64,000 bases of DNA, taken from Thiococcus pfennigii (GTDB lineage: Bacteria > Pseudomonadota > Gammaproteobacteria > Chromatiales > Chromatiaceae). The stretch is from positions 52,429 through 116,428 of the forward strand of contig NZ_NRRW01000005.1 in the NCBI RefSeq assembly GCF_016583835.1, in the 5' to 3' direction. Shown one piece after another: positions 1 through 12,108 of the stretch. The translations under genes and the position numbers were made by a program. The notes under the pieces were generated by a model. The model searched no databases, was not told where the DNA came from, and worked only from the letters and a program-made list of their open reading frames with translations. Each line of letters begins with the position of its first letter. The stretch's first letter is position 1.

Positions 1-2
1 AA

Positions 3-3000
3 GAGCTTCGCGGCAAGGACTGGTTCGAGGTCAGCACGCCGAGCGGACTGTCGCCGAGCACGGCGCGCGCCGCCCATCAGGCGGCACTCGGGGCCGACGG
101 CGAAGGTTCGCTGCCCTACCAGACCTCGATTCGCACCCGTGATGGTCGCGAACGACGGATCTCCTGGCGCAACAGCCTGCTGCGCGATGACGCGGGCCAG
201 ATCATCGGGACCTTGTCGGCCGGCGAGGATGTCACCGAGCGAGAGGAGCTGCACGAGCGCATCGAGAAGCTCGCGGCGCACATCCCCGGGGTCATCTACC
301 AGTATCGCCAATGGCCTGATGGGCGCGCCGCCTTTCCCTATGCCAGCCGGGGCATCGAGGCCATCTATGGCGTCACGCCGGGCGAGGTCGTCGAGGATGC
401 GACGCCGGTGTTCAGTGCGATCCACCCGGCGGATCTGGCGCGGGTGACGGCATCGATCGGGGAATCGATGAAGGCACTCGCGACCTGGCATGAGCAGTAC
501 CGCGCGCGGTTGCCCGACGGGCGGACGATCTGGGTCGAGGGGGAGTCCTCGCCGGAGCGGCAAGCCGATGGGAGCGTCCTCTGGCACGGCTACATCCGAG
601 ACGTGACCGAGCGCAGGCAGGCGGAAGACGATCTGCGCGAGAGCCGGCAGAAGCTGCTGCAGGCCCAGTACATCGCCCGGATGGGCGACTTCGAATGGGA
701 CGTCGCGACCGGGCGCGTGTCTTGGTCCGACGGGATGTACCGGCTGCTCGGATACGCCCCCGGCGAGGCGATCGACCTCGCTACGGTGAACGCCGCCATC
801 CATCACCCCGAAGACGGGGCGCGCGTGATGCAATGGCTCCGTGAGGCGATCGCCTCCGGGGCCGAGACGCTGGACTCGAACGAATACCGTCTCATCCGCA
901 AGGACGGCGCGGTCATCCATGTCCAGACGGATGGCTGGATCGTGCGCACGCTGGACGGGGCGACCAAGGTCTTCGGGGTGTGCCAGGACATCACCGGCCG
1001 CAAGCAGGCCGAATCCGAGGCGCAGGCGATGCGCGCGAAGCTGGAGTCGGCGCTGGCCGCGATGAGCGACGCGGTCTTCATCAGCGATGCGGCTGGCAAC
1101 CTGGTTCACGTCAACGAGGCCTTCGCGACCTTCCATCGGTTCGCCAGCGTGCAGGAATGCGCCGAGCGTCTCGACGCCTATCCGGACATACTCGAAGTCT
1201 CCCTGCCCGACGGATCCTTGGCACCCCTGTCGCAATGGGCCATCCCGCGCGCGCTGGCAGGCGAGACGGCCGTGGATCAGGAGTATCGTCTGCGGCGCAA
1301 GGACACGAACGAGTCCTGGGTCGGCAGCTACAATCTGGCGCCGATTCGCGACGCCACCGGCCAGATCGTCGGCTCGGTCGTCACCGGCCGCGACATCACC
1401 GAGCGCAAACGCGCCGAGGGGCAGCGACGGCATCTGCAAGACATGTTGGCCCGTACCGAGCGCATCTCGCGCATCGGCAGCTGGGAATGGGACCTCGAGT
1501 CCGGCACCGTCACCTGGTCCGATGAGCTCTTCCGGCTCTTCCGCCTCGATGCCGGTTCCGGCGCGCCGACCTATGCGGAGCAGGCGTCCCTGTTTCCTCC
1601 GGAAGACAGGGAGCGGATCGATCGAGCGGTGGCCGCCGCAGTCGATACTGGGACGGCCTACGAGCTCGAGCTGCAAGCGATCCGACCCGATGGGACGCGG
1701 CGCGTCTGTCTCGCCCGAGGCTATCCGGAGCGCCGTGACGACGGGCGCGTCGTCAGGCTCTTCGGATCCATGCAGGACATCACCGAGCAGCAGCGCGCGC
1801 AGACGCAGCTGCGGCTGGCGGCGAACGTCTTCGCCCACAGCATCGAGGGCATCATCATCACCGACCGCAACAATCGCATCCTCGACGTCAACCCGAGCTT
1901 CACTGCGGTCACGGGCTACACCAAGGAGGAGGCCGTCGGGCGCGACCCCAAATTCCTCGCCTCCGGTCGCCACGACAAGGCCTTCTACTCGGCCATGTGG
2001 CAGGCCCTCGAAGACGACGGATTCTGGCATGGCGAGATCTGGAACCGGCGCAAGAATGGCGAGGTCTTTCCGGAGATGCTCTCCATCTCGACCGTCCGCG
2101 ATCCGGCCGGTCGGCTGCACAACCATATCGGCGTCTTCGCCGACATCACCGAGGCCAAGGCGCACGAGGCACAGCTCAATCACATCGCCAACTATGACCA
2201 CCTGACGGGGGCCGCGAACCGGCGGCTGCTGACGGAGCGCCTCGATCAGGCCATCGCGGGCACCCATCGCGATGGTTCCGCCTTGGCCGTCTGCTACCTG
2301 GATCTCGACGGATTCAAGCCGCTCAACGACCGCTATGGGCACGCCGTCGGCGATGAGTTCCTGGTCCGCATGACCAAGGCGCTGCGGCAGACGCTGCGGG
2401 AAGGCGATACGATCGCGCGCCTCGGCGGGGACGAATTCGTGCTGCTCCTGACCGGGCTCGCGCGGCCCGAGGACTGCTTCGGCCTGCTCGACCGCATCCT
2501 CGCCAGGGTGCGCGAGCCGATCAGGGTGATGGACGCCGATCACCGCGTCTCCGCGAGCATCGGCGTGACGCTCTGCCCGCCCGATGTCCCCGACCCGGAT
2601 GGCCTGTTGCGTCACGCCGACCAGGCCATGTACCGGGCCAAGGAGACCGGCGGGGACGCCTATCATCTCTACGATGCGGAACAGGATCGCCTGCTCAGGG
2701 TGCGCCGGCTGAGGGTCGATGAGCTCTGGCGCGCCGTGCGCGAGGATGAACTCAGGCTCCACTTCCAGCCGCAAGTCGATCTGATCAGCCGCAAGGTCCT
2801 CGGCGTCGAGGCCCTGTTGCGATGGCAGCATCCGGACGCCGGCCTGTTGGAACCTGGGGATTTTCTGCCCGACAGCGAAGGCACCGAGCTCGAGGTCGCA
2901 GTGGGCGAATGGGTGCTGCGCAACGCGATGCGCCAATGCGAGCAGTGGAGACGCGCGGGACGGCGTCTGCGGGTCAGCGTCAACATCGGCGCCTACCACC

Positions 3001-3977
3001 TGCTGCGGCCCGATTTCACGCGCCGTCTCGGGGATCTGATCGCTGCGCACCCGGGTGTGGGGGTCGGGGATCTGGCCCTCGAGATCCTCGAGACGGCCGC
3101 GCTCAGCGACTTCGAACAGGCGCAGCGCGCGTTGGCCGACTCGCAGGCGCTCGGCGTGCGCGTCGCCCTCGATGATTTCGGCACTGGCTATTCGTCGCTC
3201 GCCTACTTCCGCCTCCTGCCGCTCGACGTACTCAAGATCGACAAGAGCTTCGTCGGCGACATGCTCGATGACCCGTGCGCGATGGACATCGTGCGAAGCG
3301 TGGTGCAGCTGTCGCGTGCGTTCGATCGCTCGGTGATCGCCGAAGGCGTCGAGACCTTGGCGCATGCGGCACTGCTGACCTGGCTCGGCTGTCGCTCGGC
3401 CCAGGGGTGCGGCATCGCCCGGCCCATGCCGGCCTCGGCGCTGCCCGAGTGGCTCGCGCGCTGGTCCGGGCAGAATGGCTGGGGCGACCTCGACGAGGGG
3501 ACGCAGCATGAGGAGATCGCGCTCATGGTCGCTGTTCAGAATCATCTCTTCTGGCTGCACTCGGTCGTCGAGTCCAACGCGCAGCCGGGCTCTTCTTGGC
3601 CCCCCTGCCTCGAACCCGGGGGCAGTCCCTTCCAGCGCTGGTACGAGGGGCCCGCCGCCCGGCGCTATGGCGGGAGGCAGGCGTTTCGGGAGATCGGTCA
3701 CAGCCAAGCGCGGGCGCAGGCGGCCGCCGAGCGGTTGTTGCGCAGCACCGACCTGCTCGATACGCGGGGCAAAGACCGCTCGTTGCGCGAACTCCACCGC
3801 GCCAGCGATGACTTGATCGCGGGGATCAAGCGACTGGCGGCAGCCGATACCCGCTTGGGCCAGGCGATCGCCGATGGCGACCCCCTCTCGGTCATTGGAG
3901 TCGCCCCTGTCGGGGTTCCGGCCGACGGCTGGCGTGCCGGCGATGGACGCCTGGCCACCTATCGGACTTGGCCCTAG
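3..3977 (+). CDS. Multi-PAS GGDEF/EAL sensor protein (5' end outside window)
   Basis: Dual-domain cyclic-di-GMP enzyme with a long sensory region. The reading frame is open from base 3, so the gene begins left of the window; the TTG at 213 is internal. The visible protein has one partial and about five complete PAS domains, each ending in a PAC-type D(V/I)TER or DITE motif. A GGDEF domain follows, with intact GGDEF at 2424-2438 and an upstream RxxD inhibitory-site motif (REGD). The EAL domain has EALLRW (EAL at 2808-2816), DDFGTGYSS, KIDKSF and IAEGVET, so both cyclase and phosphodiesterase activities look possible. The last ~170 residues resemble a CZB-type zinc-binding module (H..W, then C..GG..F..W, then H), but the usual HxxxH ending is not complete. 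No transmembrane segment is visible in the part present, so signal input is probably cytoplasmic. Confidence 0.95.
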   Translation, partial: ELRGKDWFEVSTPSGLSPSTARAAHQAALGADGEGSLPYQTSIRTRDGRERRISWRNSLLRDDAGQIIGTLSAGEDVTEREELHERIEKLAAHIPGVIYQYRQWPDGRAAFPYASRGIEAIYGVTPGEVVEDATPVFSAIHPADLARVTASIGESMKALATWHEQYRARLPDGRTIWVEGESSPERQADGSVLWHGYIRDVTERRQAEDDLRESRQKLLQAQYIARMGDFEWDVATGRVSWSDGMYRLLGYAPGEAIDLATVNAAIHHPEDGARVMQWLREAIASGAETLDSNEYRLIRKDGAVIHVQTDGWIVRTLDGATKVFGVCQDITGRKQAESEAQAMRAKLESALAAMSDAVFISDAAGNLVHVNEAFATFHRFASVQECAERLDAYPDILEVSLPDGSLAPLSQWAIPRALAGETAVDQEYRLRRKDTNESWVGSYNLAPIRDATGQIVGSVVTGRDITERKRAEGQRRHLQDMLARTERISRIGSWEWDLESGTVTWSDELFRLFRLDAGSGAPTYAEQASLFPPEDRERIDRAVAAAVDTGTAYELELQAIRPDGTRRVCLARGYPERRDDGRVVRLFGSMQDITEQQRAQTQLRLAANVFAHSIEGIIITDRNNRILDVNPSFTAVTGYTKEEAVGRDPKFLASGRHDKAFYSAMWQALEDDGFWHGEIWNRRKNGEVFPEMLSISTVRDPAGRLHNHIGVFADITEAKAHEAQLNHIANYDHLTGAANRRLLTERLDQAIAGTHRDGSALAVCYLDLDGFKPLNDRYGHAVGDEFLVRMTKALRQTLREGDTIARLGGDEFVLLLTGLARPEDCFGLLDRILARVREPIRVMDADHRVSASIGVTLCPPDVPDPDGLLRHADQAMYRAKETGGDAYHLYDAEQDRLLRVRRLRVDELWRAVREDELRLHFQPQVDLISRKVLGVEALLRWQHPDAGLLEPGDFLPDSEGTELEVAVGEWVLRNAMRQCEQWRRAGRRLRVSVNIGAYHLLRPDFTRRLGDLIAAHPGVGVGDLALEILETAALSDFEQAQRALADSQALGVRVALDDFGTGYSSLAYFRLLPLDVLKIDKSFVGDMLDDPCAMDIVRSVVQLSRAFDRSVIAEGVETLAHAALLTWLGCRSAQGCGIARPMPASALPEWLARWSGQNGWGDLDEGTQHEEIALMVAVQNHLFWLHSVVESNAQPGSSWPPCLEPGGSPFQRWYEGPAARRYGGRQAFREIGHSQARAQAAAERLLRSTDLLDTRGKDRSLRELHRASDDLIAGIKRLAAADTRLGQAIADGDPLSVIGVAPVGVPADGWRAGDGRLATYRTWP

Positions 3978-3982
3978 GCCGA

Positions 3983-4240
3983 GGTCGGGTGAGCCCCTGG
4001 GGCGTAGCCCGACGGCCGGCAAGACGGCGCCTGCCGAGGCCCCTGTCGGGTTACGGCGCGCGCAATCCTTTGTTTTGTCAGGACCGCCGTGCCAGCGCGC
4101 CTAACCCGACCTACGGGGCTACGGGGCGTGCCGATGTTCGCCGGGGCCGTCGGTCGGGTGAGCCCCGTGGCGCATGACCCGACGGCCGGCAAGGCGGCGC
4201 CTGCGGAGGCCGCTGTCGGGTTACGGCGCACCTGACCCGG
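3983..4240. repeat. Composite palindromic (REP-like) repeat, degenerate copies
   Basis: Non-coding stretch built of alternating inverted repeats whose ends read GTCGGGT and ACCCGAC. A short hairpin lies at about 3983-4013, a longer one at 4045-4110, and another short one at 4153-4183, followed by a partial long copy to about 4240. The long unit is nearly identical to the one at 11563-11627, so this is a dispersed family in the genome. The rest of the gap up to the gene at 4406 shows nothing else. Confidence 0.85.
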
Positions 4241-4405
4241 CCGGCTGGTCGGAACGGATCCGCCGTGGCGGGTGAGGATGTCCGCCGATCGTGCGTCGGA
4301 CGCTTCGGTCGGGCGGCCCCCAGGGGGCGAAGTTCGACTCAGTGCCCCCAGATGACCAGGTATCGCATTCCTCAACCGGCGTCTGCGCCAAGATTGGAGG
4401 GTCCC

Positions 4406-4690
4406 ATGGCGGAACTGTTCGCGAGTGGCCGAATCATCGACCTGATCCTCATCATGGTCGTCGTCGAGGCGTTGCTGGTCTGGTTCTACCGACGCCGCAC
4501 GGGGCGCGGCCTGACCTTGGCCGCCGTCGCGCCGACGTTGACCTCCGGGGCCATGCTGATGCTGGCGCTGCGGGCGGCGATCGCCGACCTGTCCTGGATC
4601 TGGATCGCGTTGCCGCTCGTCCTGTCCCTGGTGGCCCATCTGGTCGATCTGGTGGGTCGTCATCGCTCGCTGTCCGAACCCAGGGCGTAA
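4406..4690 (+). CDS. Small inner-membrane protein of unknown function
   Basis: 94-residue hydrophobic protein. The ATG at 4406 is chosen because TTGGAGG lies 5 bases upstream; longer versions of the frame run into repeat-derived sequence. Three hydrophobic stretches are visible (about residues 9-27, 37-58 and 64-82), with an RRRTGRG loop between the first two that is probably cytoplasmic. The tail is short and polar. I do not recognise a named family. It is flanked by a repeat patch and the convergent dnaE2 gene, so context gives no functional hint. Confidence 0.7.
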   Translation: MAELFASGRIIDLILIMVVVEALLVWFYRRRTGRGLTLAAVAPTLTSGAMLMLALRAAIADLSWIWIALPLVLSLVAHLVDLVGRHRSLSEPRA

Positions 4691-4766
4691 GCGCCCGCGA
4701 TCGGCATCGCCCGGCGAGCCGCGGCGGTTCTGCCAGGTCTCGGGCGCGGGGCCGATGTGCGGCCTC

Positions 4767-7877
<3,111 letters not shown>

Positions 7878-7900
7878 GGTAGGCCGATGGTCTGATTGCT

Positions 7901-8344
7901 TCAGGCTGGCGGGGCGAGGTCTGCCAGAAATCGATTCGGCGTGACGATTGGCAGCGGAAATTCGGCCGCGAGCGCCAGGAGATCCTGGTCGCCGGTGACC
8001 AGAAACCCGGCCTTGCCGGCGACGGCCAGCTCGAGAAAGGGCTTGTCGAATGGGCCCCGGCAGGTGGGTGTGGCTGGGGACGGCACGGGAATCTGGACCG
8101 TTTCGCACCAAGGGAGGTAGTCGGCCAGGAGTTCTCGTTGCTCGGCGGGTGCGAGCCGAAATTTCGGATAGGCCAGGACGCGGAGCAGTTCAGCGAGGGT
8201 TGGTCTGGCGATCAGGGGCTGGAAGCGGTCCTGCTGCCAGGCGGTGCGGAACGCGCCTGGGACGCCGCCGCCGAAGACGAGCGCGGCGAGCACCAGATTG
8301 GTATCGAGTACCACGCGGGGTGGCCGGCTCGAGGGGGAGGTCAT
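7901..8344 (-). CDS. PIN-domain putative toxin/RNase
   Basis: 147-residue PIN-domain protein of the 'putative toxin' type (COG1569-like). Such proteins are Mg-dependent RNases that cleave RNA when freed from their antitoxin. Conserved acidic residues sit in VVLDTNLVL near the N-terminus, in LAELLRVL, and in [10 protein letters not shown] near the C-terminus. The ATG at 8344 overlaps the stop of the AbrB-like gene by 4 bases (ATGA), the usual coupling in toxin-antitoxin operons; the frame is open upstream but only through the antitoxin gene. It ends 23 bases before dnaE2, an unusual place for such a module. Confidence 0.85.
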   Translation of the reverse strand: MTSPSSRPPRVVLDTNLVLAALVFGGGVPGAFRTAWQQDRFQPLIARPTLAELLRVLAYPKFRLAPAEQRELLADYLPWCETVQIPVPSPATPTCRGPFDKPFLELAVAGKAGFLVTGDQDLLALAAEFPLPIVTPNRFLADLAPPA

Positions 8345-8571
8345 GCGTCGGTCGTCCGTCGCGCCCAGGCCACGGCCTCGTCGATGTCCTGTGCTGAGAG
8401 ATCGAGCTCGGCGAGCTTGGCGCGTACGGCGTTGGCACGCTGGATGCGCACCGGGGTCAGGATGATCTGTCCATTGCGCACCTCGACCTCGAAATAATCG
8501 CTGGCCCCGACGGCCTCGGTCACGGCCTTGGGCAGGGTGAGCTGGTTCTTCGCGGTAAGCTTGGCAAGCAT
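8341..8571 (-). CDS. AbrB/SpoVT-family antitoxin
   Basis: 76-residue swapped-hairpin AbrB-like DNA-binding protein. The N-terminus (LAKLTAKNQLTLPKAVTEAVG) is the characteristic fold-forming segment, and the C-terminal half would bind the toxin. It is translationally coupled to the PIN gene downstream. As in other modules of this type it probably represses its own promoter: a near-perfect palindrome lies 16 bases upstream of its ATG (8587-8603). The pair lies between imuB and dnaE2. Confidence 0.85.
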   Translation of the reverse strand: MLAKLTAKNQLTLPKAVTEAVGASDYFEVEVRNGQIILTPVRIQRANAVRAKLAELDLSAQDIDEAVAWARRTTDA

Positions 8572-8586
8572 GGCTGACTCTCCGAA

Positions 8587-8603
8587 AGTAAGGAATCCTT
8601 ACT
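8587..8603. promoter_or_regulatory. Palindromic operator candidate for the AbrB/PIN pair
   Basis: Perfect 8-base arms AGTAAGGA and TCCTTACT around a single central base, immediately upstream of the AbrB-like gene. It is AT-richer than its surroundings. AbrB-family antitoxins bind such palindromes to autoregulate. The position and symmetry are seen in the sequence; the function is inferred. Confidence 0.55.
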
Positions 8604-8682
8604 GTGGTGATCGGCGACGGTTCGGGCAATTCAGACCCGTCTGCCGGGCGGGATTCCTGCAGGCAGAGGGGCTGCTTCCGGC

Positions 8683-10155
8683 TCATTCGACCCGACCATG
8701 CAGGCGCCAGCGGCGCCGCAGCCGGTCGTAGAAGACCCAGAGGAGGGCGCCGTCGCGGGTCTCGAAGAAGTAGTAGGCGCGCTGCACCGGGCGCACCCAC
8801 CAGCCGCCGGCGATGAGATAGGGACCGACGGCGCGGGTCATCGCGTCGGGCCGCCGGTCGTCGTCGCGGCCGGCGATCCTAGGCGGGGACAGCGGGAGCG
8901 GGCGGCGGTAGAGGCGGCGCACCAAGCGGGGCTGGCGGTGCCCCGGCGGGCGGGCCGGCGCGAGTTGGGGCAGGGGCTCCCAGTCGAAGCCGTTCTCGGG
9001 CAGGTGGCCGGCGCCCAGCCGGGCGCGCACGACCGCCTGCTCGCCGAGTGCCGCCCGCACGCGCGCCAGGGCCCGGTCGGCGGCCTCCAGGTCGCGGTGC
9101 GGGCGCCCGTCGAGGAGCTCCGGCTGGCGCGGCTCGGGCATCGTCGGGCGGGCCGCCAGCCACAGCTCCGTGACGCCATCGGGCAGCCGGGCCTGCGCGA
9201 GCCGCAGGCGGACGAGCTCGATGAGCTGGGGGACATCGCCGGTCGGCGCGGCCGGTCGCAGCCGTTCGCGATGCCGGCCCAGGCGCTCGAAGCGCAGCAG
9301 CAGGTGCAGCTCCTCGAGGACCTGGCCGCGCCCGGCGAGCTCGGCGAGCAGCGGCGTCAGCAGCCGTTCGATCAGGCGGACCAGGCGCTCGGCGTCGGTC
9401 TCGGCCTCATCGAGGATCAGGCGCCTGGTCGGCGACGGGACCGGGCGCTGCGGCTGCAACGGCAGGGTCAGGTCACCCGAGGCCAGCCGGTGCAGCTCGA
9501 GGGCGCCTGGGCCGTAGCGTCGACCCAGGCCCTCGGCAGGCAGCTCCAGGAGCCGGCCGAGGGTCGACACGCCGAGCCGAGCCAGGGCGTCGCGCACCTG
9601 TGGCTCGATCGCCAGGCGTTCGAGGGGGACGGCCCGCAGCGCGGCCTGTTCGACATCCGGGTCGGCGAGGCAGACGACGCTGCGCCCGGCCTTGGCGAGG
9701 GCATAGGTGGCGAAACGGCGAAAGCCGACGACGAGGGTGGCGTGCAAGCCGTGCGCCGCGAGGTCGCCGGCGATCGCCTCGGCCCAGGCCCGCAGCGACG
9801 GGTAGAGGCCCACGAGGCCGGCGGCATCGAGCCAGAAGGTGCCGGGTTCGGCGGTGGCCGGCTCGACGCGCGGGCTGTAGTCGCCCAGCCGTCGGGCGAT
9901 CGCGGCGACGGCCCGGGCGATCTGCGCCGGCGAGACCTCGGCGGCGCGCAGCTCGGGGCTCAGGGCCAGGGCCGTCGCGAAGCGCATGCCGGTACGGATG
10001 CCGAGGCGCTGGGCGCGCTCGTCGATCCAGAGGAGGCGGCCCTGGGGGCGGTCCCGGTCGACGACGGCGACCGGGTGCTCGCGCCAATCCGGATGCCGCT
10101 GCCGCAGGAGCTGGAGCGGGAAGGCCGGCAGGTCAACACAGGCCATCCGGTCCAT
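8683..10155 (-). CDS. imuB: ImuB, inactive Y-family polymerase-like mutasome protein
   Basis: 490-residue Y-family DNA polymerase homologue that bridges ImuA, DnaE2 and the beta clamp during translesion synthesis. The N-terminus reads ACVDLPAFPLQLL where active Y-family enzymes have their catalytic aspartates, and WLDAAGLVGLY stands where a SIDE-like motif is expected, matching the non-catalytic ImuB group. The ATG at 10155 has GGAG 8 bases upstream; a second ATG lies three codons in. It overlaps the 3' end of imuA by 23 bases. The C-terminal end (LLWVFYDRLRRRWRLHGRVE) is typical of the family. Confidence 0.93.
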   Translation of the reverse strand: MDRMACVDLPAFPLQLLRQRHPDWREHPVAVVDRDRPQGRLLWIDERAQRLGIRTGMRFATALALSPELRAAEVSPAQIARAVAAIARRLGDYSPRVEPATAEPGTFWLDAAGLVGLYPSLRAWAEAIAGDLAAHGLHATLVVGFRRFATYALAKAGRSVVCLADPDVEQAALRAVPLERLAIEPQVRDALARLGVSTLGRLLELPAEGLGRRYGPGALELHRLASGDLTLPLQPQRPVPSPTRRLILDEAETDAERLVRLIERLLTPLLAELAGRGQVLEELHLLLRFERLGRHRERLRPAAPTGDVPQLIELVRLRLAQARLPDGVTELWLAARPTMPEPRQPELLDGRPHRDLEAADRALARVRAALGEQAVVRARLGAGHLPENGFDWEPLPQLAPARPPGHRQPRLVRRLYRRPLPLSPPRIAGRDDDRRPDAMTRAVGPYLIAGGWWVRPVQRAYYFFETRDGALLWVFYDRLRRRWRLHGRVE

Positions 10156-10765
10156 CGCAGAGCTCCGCGTGGGTCCAGCCCGGCCCGTGGCGCTTGTCTT
10201 TGAGGACCCGGGCCTCGCAGCGGAACCGCCGCCCGCGCCGCCCGACTCGCACCGCCTCGGCGCGCAGCGAGACCAGCGAGCCGAGCGATGGCTGCTGTGC
10301 CCCCTTGTGGGTCAGGCAGACCAGGGCCGTCGCATGTCGCTTCGCGAGCGCGGCGAGGCGCGTCTGCCCGGCGAGCGGCAGGCCCGTGGTGCGACCGAGA
10401 TCGAGGATGACCAGACCGAAGGCCCCGCAGCGCAGCAACAGATCGGCCGCCTGGGCCGCCGTGCGCGGCCGTTCGGCCCAGACGACGACCAGGGCCGCGA
10501 GGTCGACGCCGGCCGCCGCGACGTCGGGCGGGTAGAAGCTGGTCTCGCGCGGCCCGATCCAGGCCGCCGGTTCGCCCTGCCGCTGGGCCTCGGCGACGAG
10601 GCCGGTGGCGAAGGTCAGGGTCGCGCTCGCCGCCTCGCCCGAGAGCTCGACGAGCCGCCCGGCGAGGGCGGGCAGACCCCAGGCCGGCGGGACGGCGAGG
10701 CGCTCGGCCCCGCGGCGCAGGTCCGGGCAGGCGGCGAGCGGGGAGGGGGCAAGGGTCGTGGACAT
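10133..10765 (-). CDS. imuA: ImuA, RecA-like mutasome accessory protein
   Basis: 210-residue ImuA/SulA-like protein with a degenerate RecA fold. It starts with a short leader, then a segment RLVELSGEAASATLTFATGL where RecA proteins have the Walker A loop; the P-loop signature itself is eroded. Its partner imuB overlaps its 3' end by 23 bases. lexA lies 101 bases upstream on the same strand. In the intergenic segment the minus strand carries two TCTATCCCC direct repeats shortly before the start codon. Role: required with ImuB and DnaE2 for damage-induced mutagenesis. Confidence 0.88.
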   Translation of the reverse strand: MSTTLAPSPLAACPDLRRGAERLAVPPAWGLPALAGRLVELSGEAASATLTFATGLVAEAQRQGEPAAWIGPRETSFYPPDVAAAGVDLAALVVVWAERPRTAAQAADLLLRCGAFGLVILDLGRTTGLPLAGQTRLAALAKRHATALVCLTHKGAQQPSLGSLVSLRAEAVRVGRRGRRFRCEARVLKDKRHGPGWTHAELCDGPDGLC

Positions 10766-10866
10766 GCGGGTTCGCCGAGGGGATAGATGGGGGGATAGAC
10801 GGGGATGGAGTCCGGCGGCCGTGGGCGCCGCCCTTCAACCTGAAAGCGCCATTGCCGTTGTTGGGT

Positions 10867-11505
10867 TCAATCCAGGTAGCGCCGGACTTCGATGACCCGC
10901 CCCAGCACCTGGAGCTCGGCCGGGTCCGGTCGCAGCACCTGGTAGTCGGGGTTCGCCGGGTGGAGCTCGATGCGCCCGCCGCGGCGGTGCAGGCGCTTGA
11001 TCGTCGCCTCCTCGCCGACCAGGGCGACGACGATCGCCCCGTCATCGGCGCTTGGCTGGCGGCGGACGATGACGATGTCGCCGGGCAGGATGCCGGCGTC
11101 ACGCATGCTCTCGCCGTGCACGCGCAGGCCGAACAGTTCGCTCTCGTCGCCGGCGCGCGCGGCCTGGACCGGGAGATGGCCCTCGAGGTCCTCGACCGCC
11201 AGGGCGAAGCTGCCGGCCGCGACGCGCCCGAGCAGCGGGATCAGCCGCGGCGGGGCGGCCGCGCGTGCCGTGCCGCCGGGCGCCTCGGACGGGTTGGCGA
11301 GCCGATAGCCGCGCGCCTTGCCCGGCTGCTTGACGAGCCGCCCGGCAGCCACGAGGGCCTCCAGGTGCTCGCGCGCGCTCTGCACCGAGCGGAAGCCGAA
11401 GGCCTCCTGGACCTCGCGCACCGTCGGCGGCTGGCCGGCCAGGAGGCGGTCGCGCACGAACTGGAAGACCCGCTCGCGCGTCTGTCCCGCCGGTGTGCGA
11501 CCCAT
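10867..11505 (-). CDS. lexA: LexA repressor, first gene of the mutasome cassette
   Basis: 212-residue SOS repressor. It has an N-terminal winged helix-turn-helix (residues ~1-70, with TVREVQEAFGFRSVQSAREH) and a C-terminal S24 self-cleavage domain. Visible catalytic features are the Ala97-Gly98 cleavage site in VAAGSF, Ser133 in HGESMRDAG and Lys170 in ATIKRL, so it should be self-cleaving when stimulated by RecA. The ATG at 11505 has GGGAGG 9 bases upstream. Genome copies of lexA linked to imuA-imuB-dnaE2 usually repress that cassette. Upstream, the heptamer ACGATTC occurs twice on the plus strand, 20 bases apart (11528 and 11548), a possible operator. Confidence 0.93.
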   Translation of the reverse strand: MGRTPAGQTRERVFQFVRDRLLAGQPPTVREVQEAFGFRSVQSAREHLEALVAAGRLVKQPGKARGYRLANPSEAPGGTARAAAPPRLIPLLGRVAAGSFALAVEDLEGHLPVQAARAGDESELFGLRVHGESMRDAGILPGDIVIVRRQPSADDGAIVVALVGEEATIKRLHRRGGRIELHPANPDYQVLRPDPAELQVLGRVIEVRRYLD

Positions 11506-11562
11506 GGTGCCCTGCCTCCCTTTAACAACGATTCAAAAATGAGCGGTACGATTCCCGCCGAT

Positions 11563-12030
11563 GTCGGGTTACGGCGCGCGCAATCCTTTGTTTCACCCAA
11601 CCGCCGTGCCAGCGCGCCTAACCCGACCTACGGGCCGTGCCGGCATCGCCGGGGCCGTAGGGCCGTAGGTCGGGTTAGCCCCTCGGGGCGTAACCCGACG
11701 GCCGGCAACGCGGCGCCCACCGAGGCCGCAGTCGGGTTACGGCGCGCGCAAGCTTGGTGCGTCTCAGCGACCGCCGTGCGGGCGCACCTAACCCGACCTG
11801 CGGGCCGTGCCGGTATCGCCGGGGCCGTAGGTCGGGTTAGCCCCTCGGGGGCGTAACCCGACGGCCGGCGACGCGGCGCCCACCGAGGCCGCAGTCGGGT
11901 TACGGCGCGCGCAAGCTTGGTGCGTCTCAGCGACCGCCGTGCGGGCGCACCTAACCCGACCTACGGGCCGTGCCGGTATCGCTGGGGCCGTAGGTCGGGT
12001 TAGCCCCTCGGGGCGTAACCCGACGGCCGG
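11563..12030. repeat. Tandem array of composite ~162-bp palindromic repeats
   Basis: Each unit joins a short 31-32-base hairpin (starts 11669, 11831, 11994) to a 65-67-base hairpin (11563-11627, 11731-11797, 11894-11960), with constant spacers. Hairpin ends are GTCGGGTTA and TAACCCGAC throughout. The period is 162-163 bases, and adjacent units are almost identical, indicating recent tandem duplication. Further copies lie at 3983-4240, 23795-23858 and 27485-27540. The array fills most of the gap between lexA and murI; the remainder holds only the palindrome at 12109-12130. Confidence 0.9.
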
Positions 12031-12108
12031 CAACGCGGCGCCCGCCAAGAGGTTCCCGCCCCGATCGCCCTGCCAGCGCAGGCGGCGTTGACCCTCTTCG
12101 GAAGCTAT

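Noticed and set aside
3974..4663. 229-residue minus-strand frame over the repeat patch
   Set aside because: It is made mostly of translated palindromic repeats and the antisense of the small membrane protein gene, with no start signal or family motif.
11563..12030. Repeat array considered as a CRISPR
   Set aside because: Repeats are palindromic units with a 162-bp period and constant, not unique, spacers; no cas genes.
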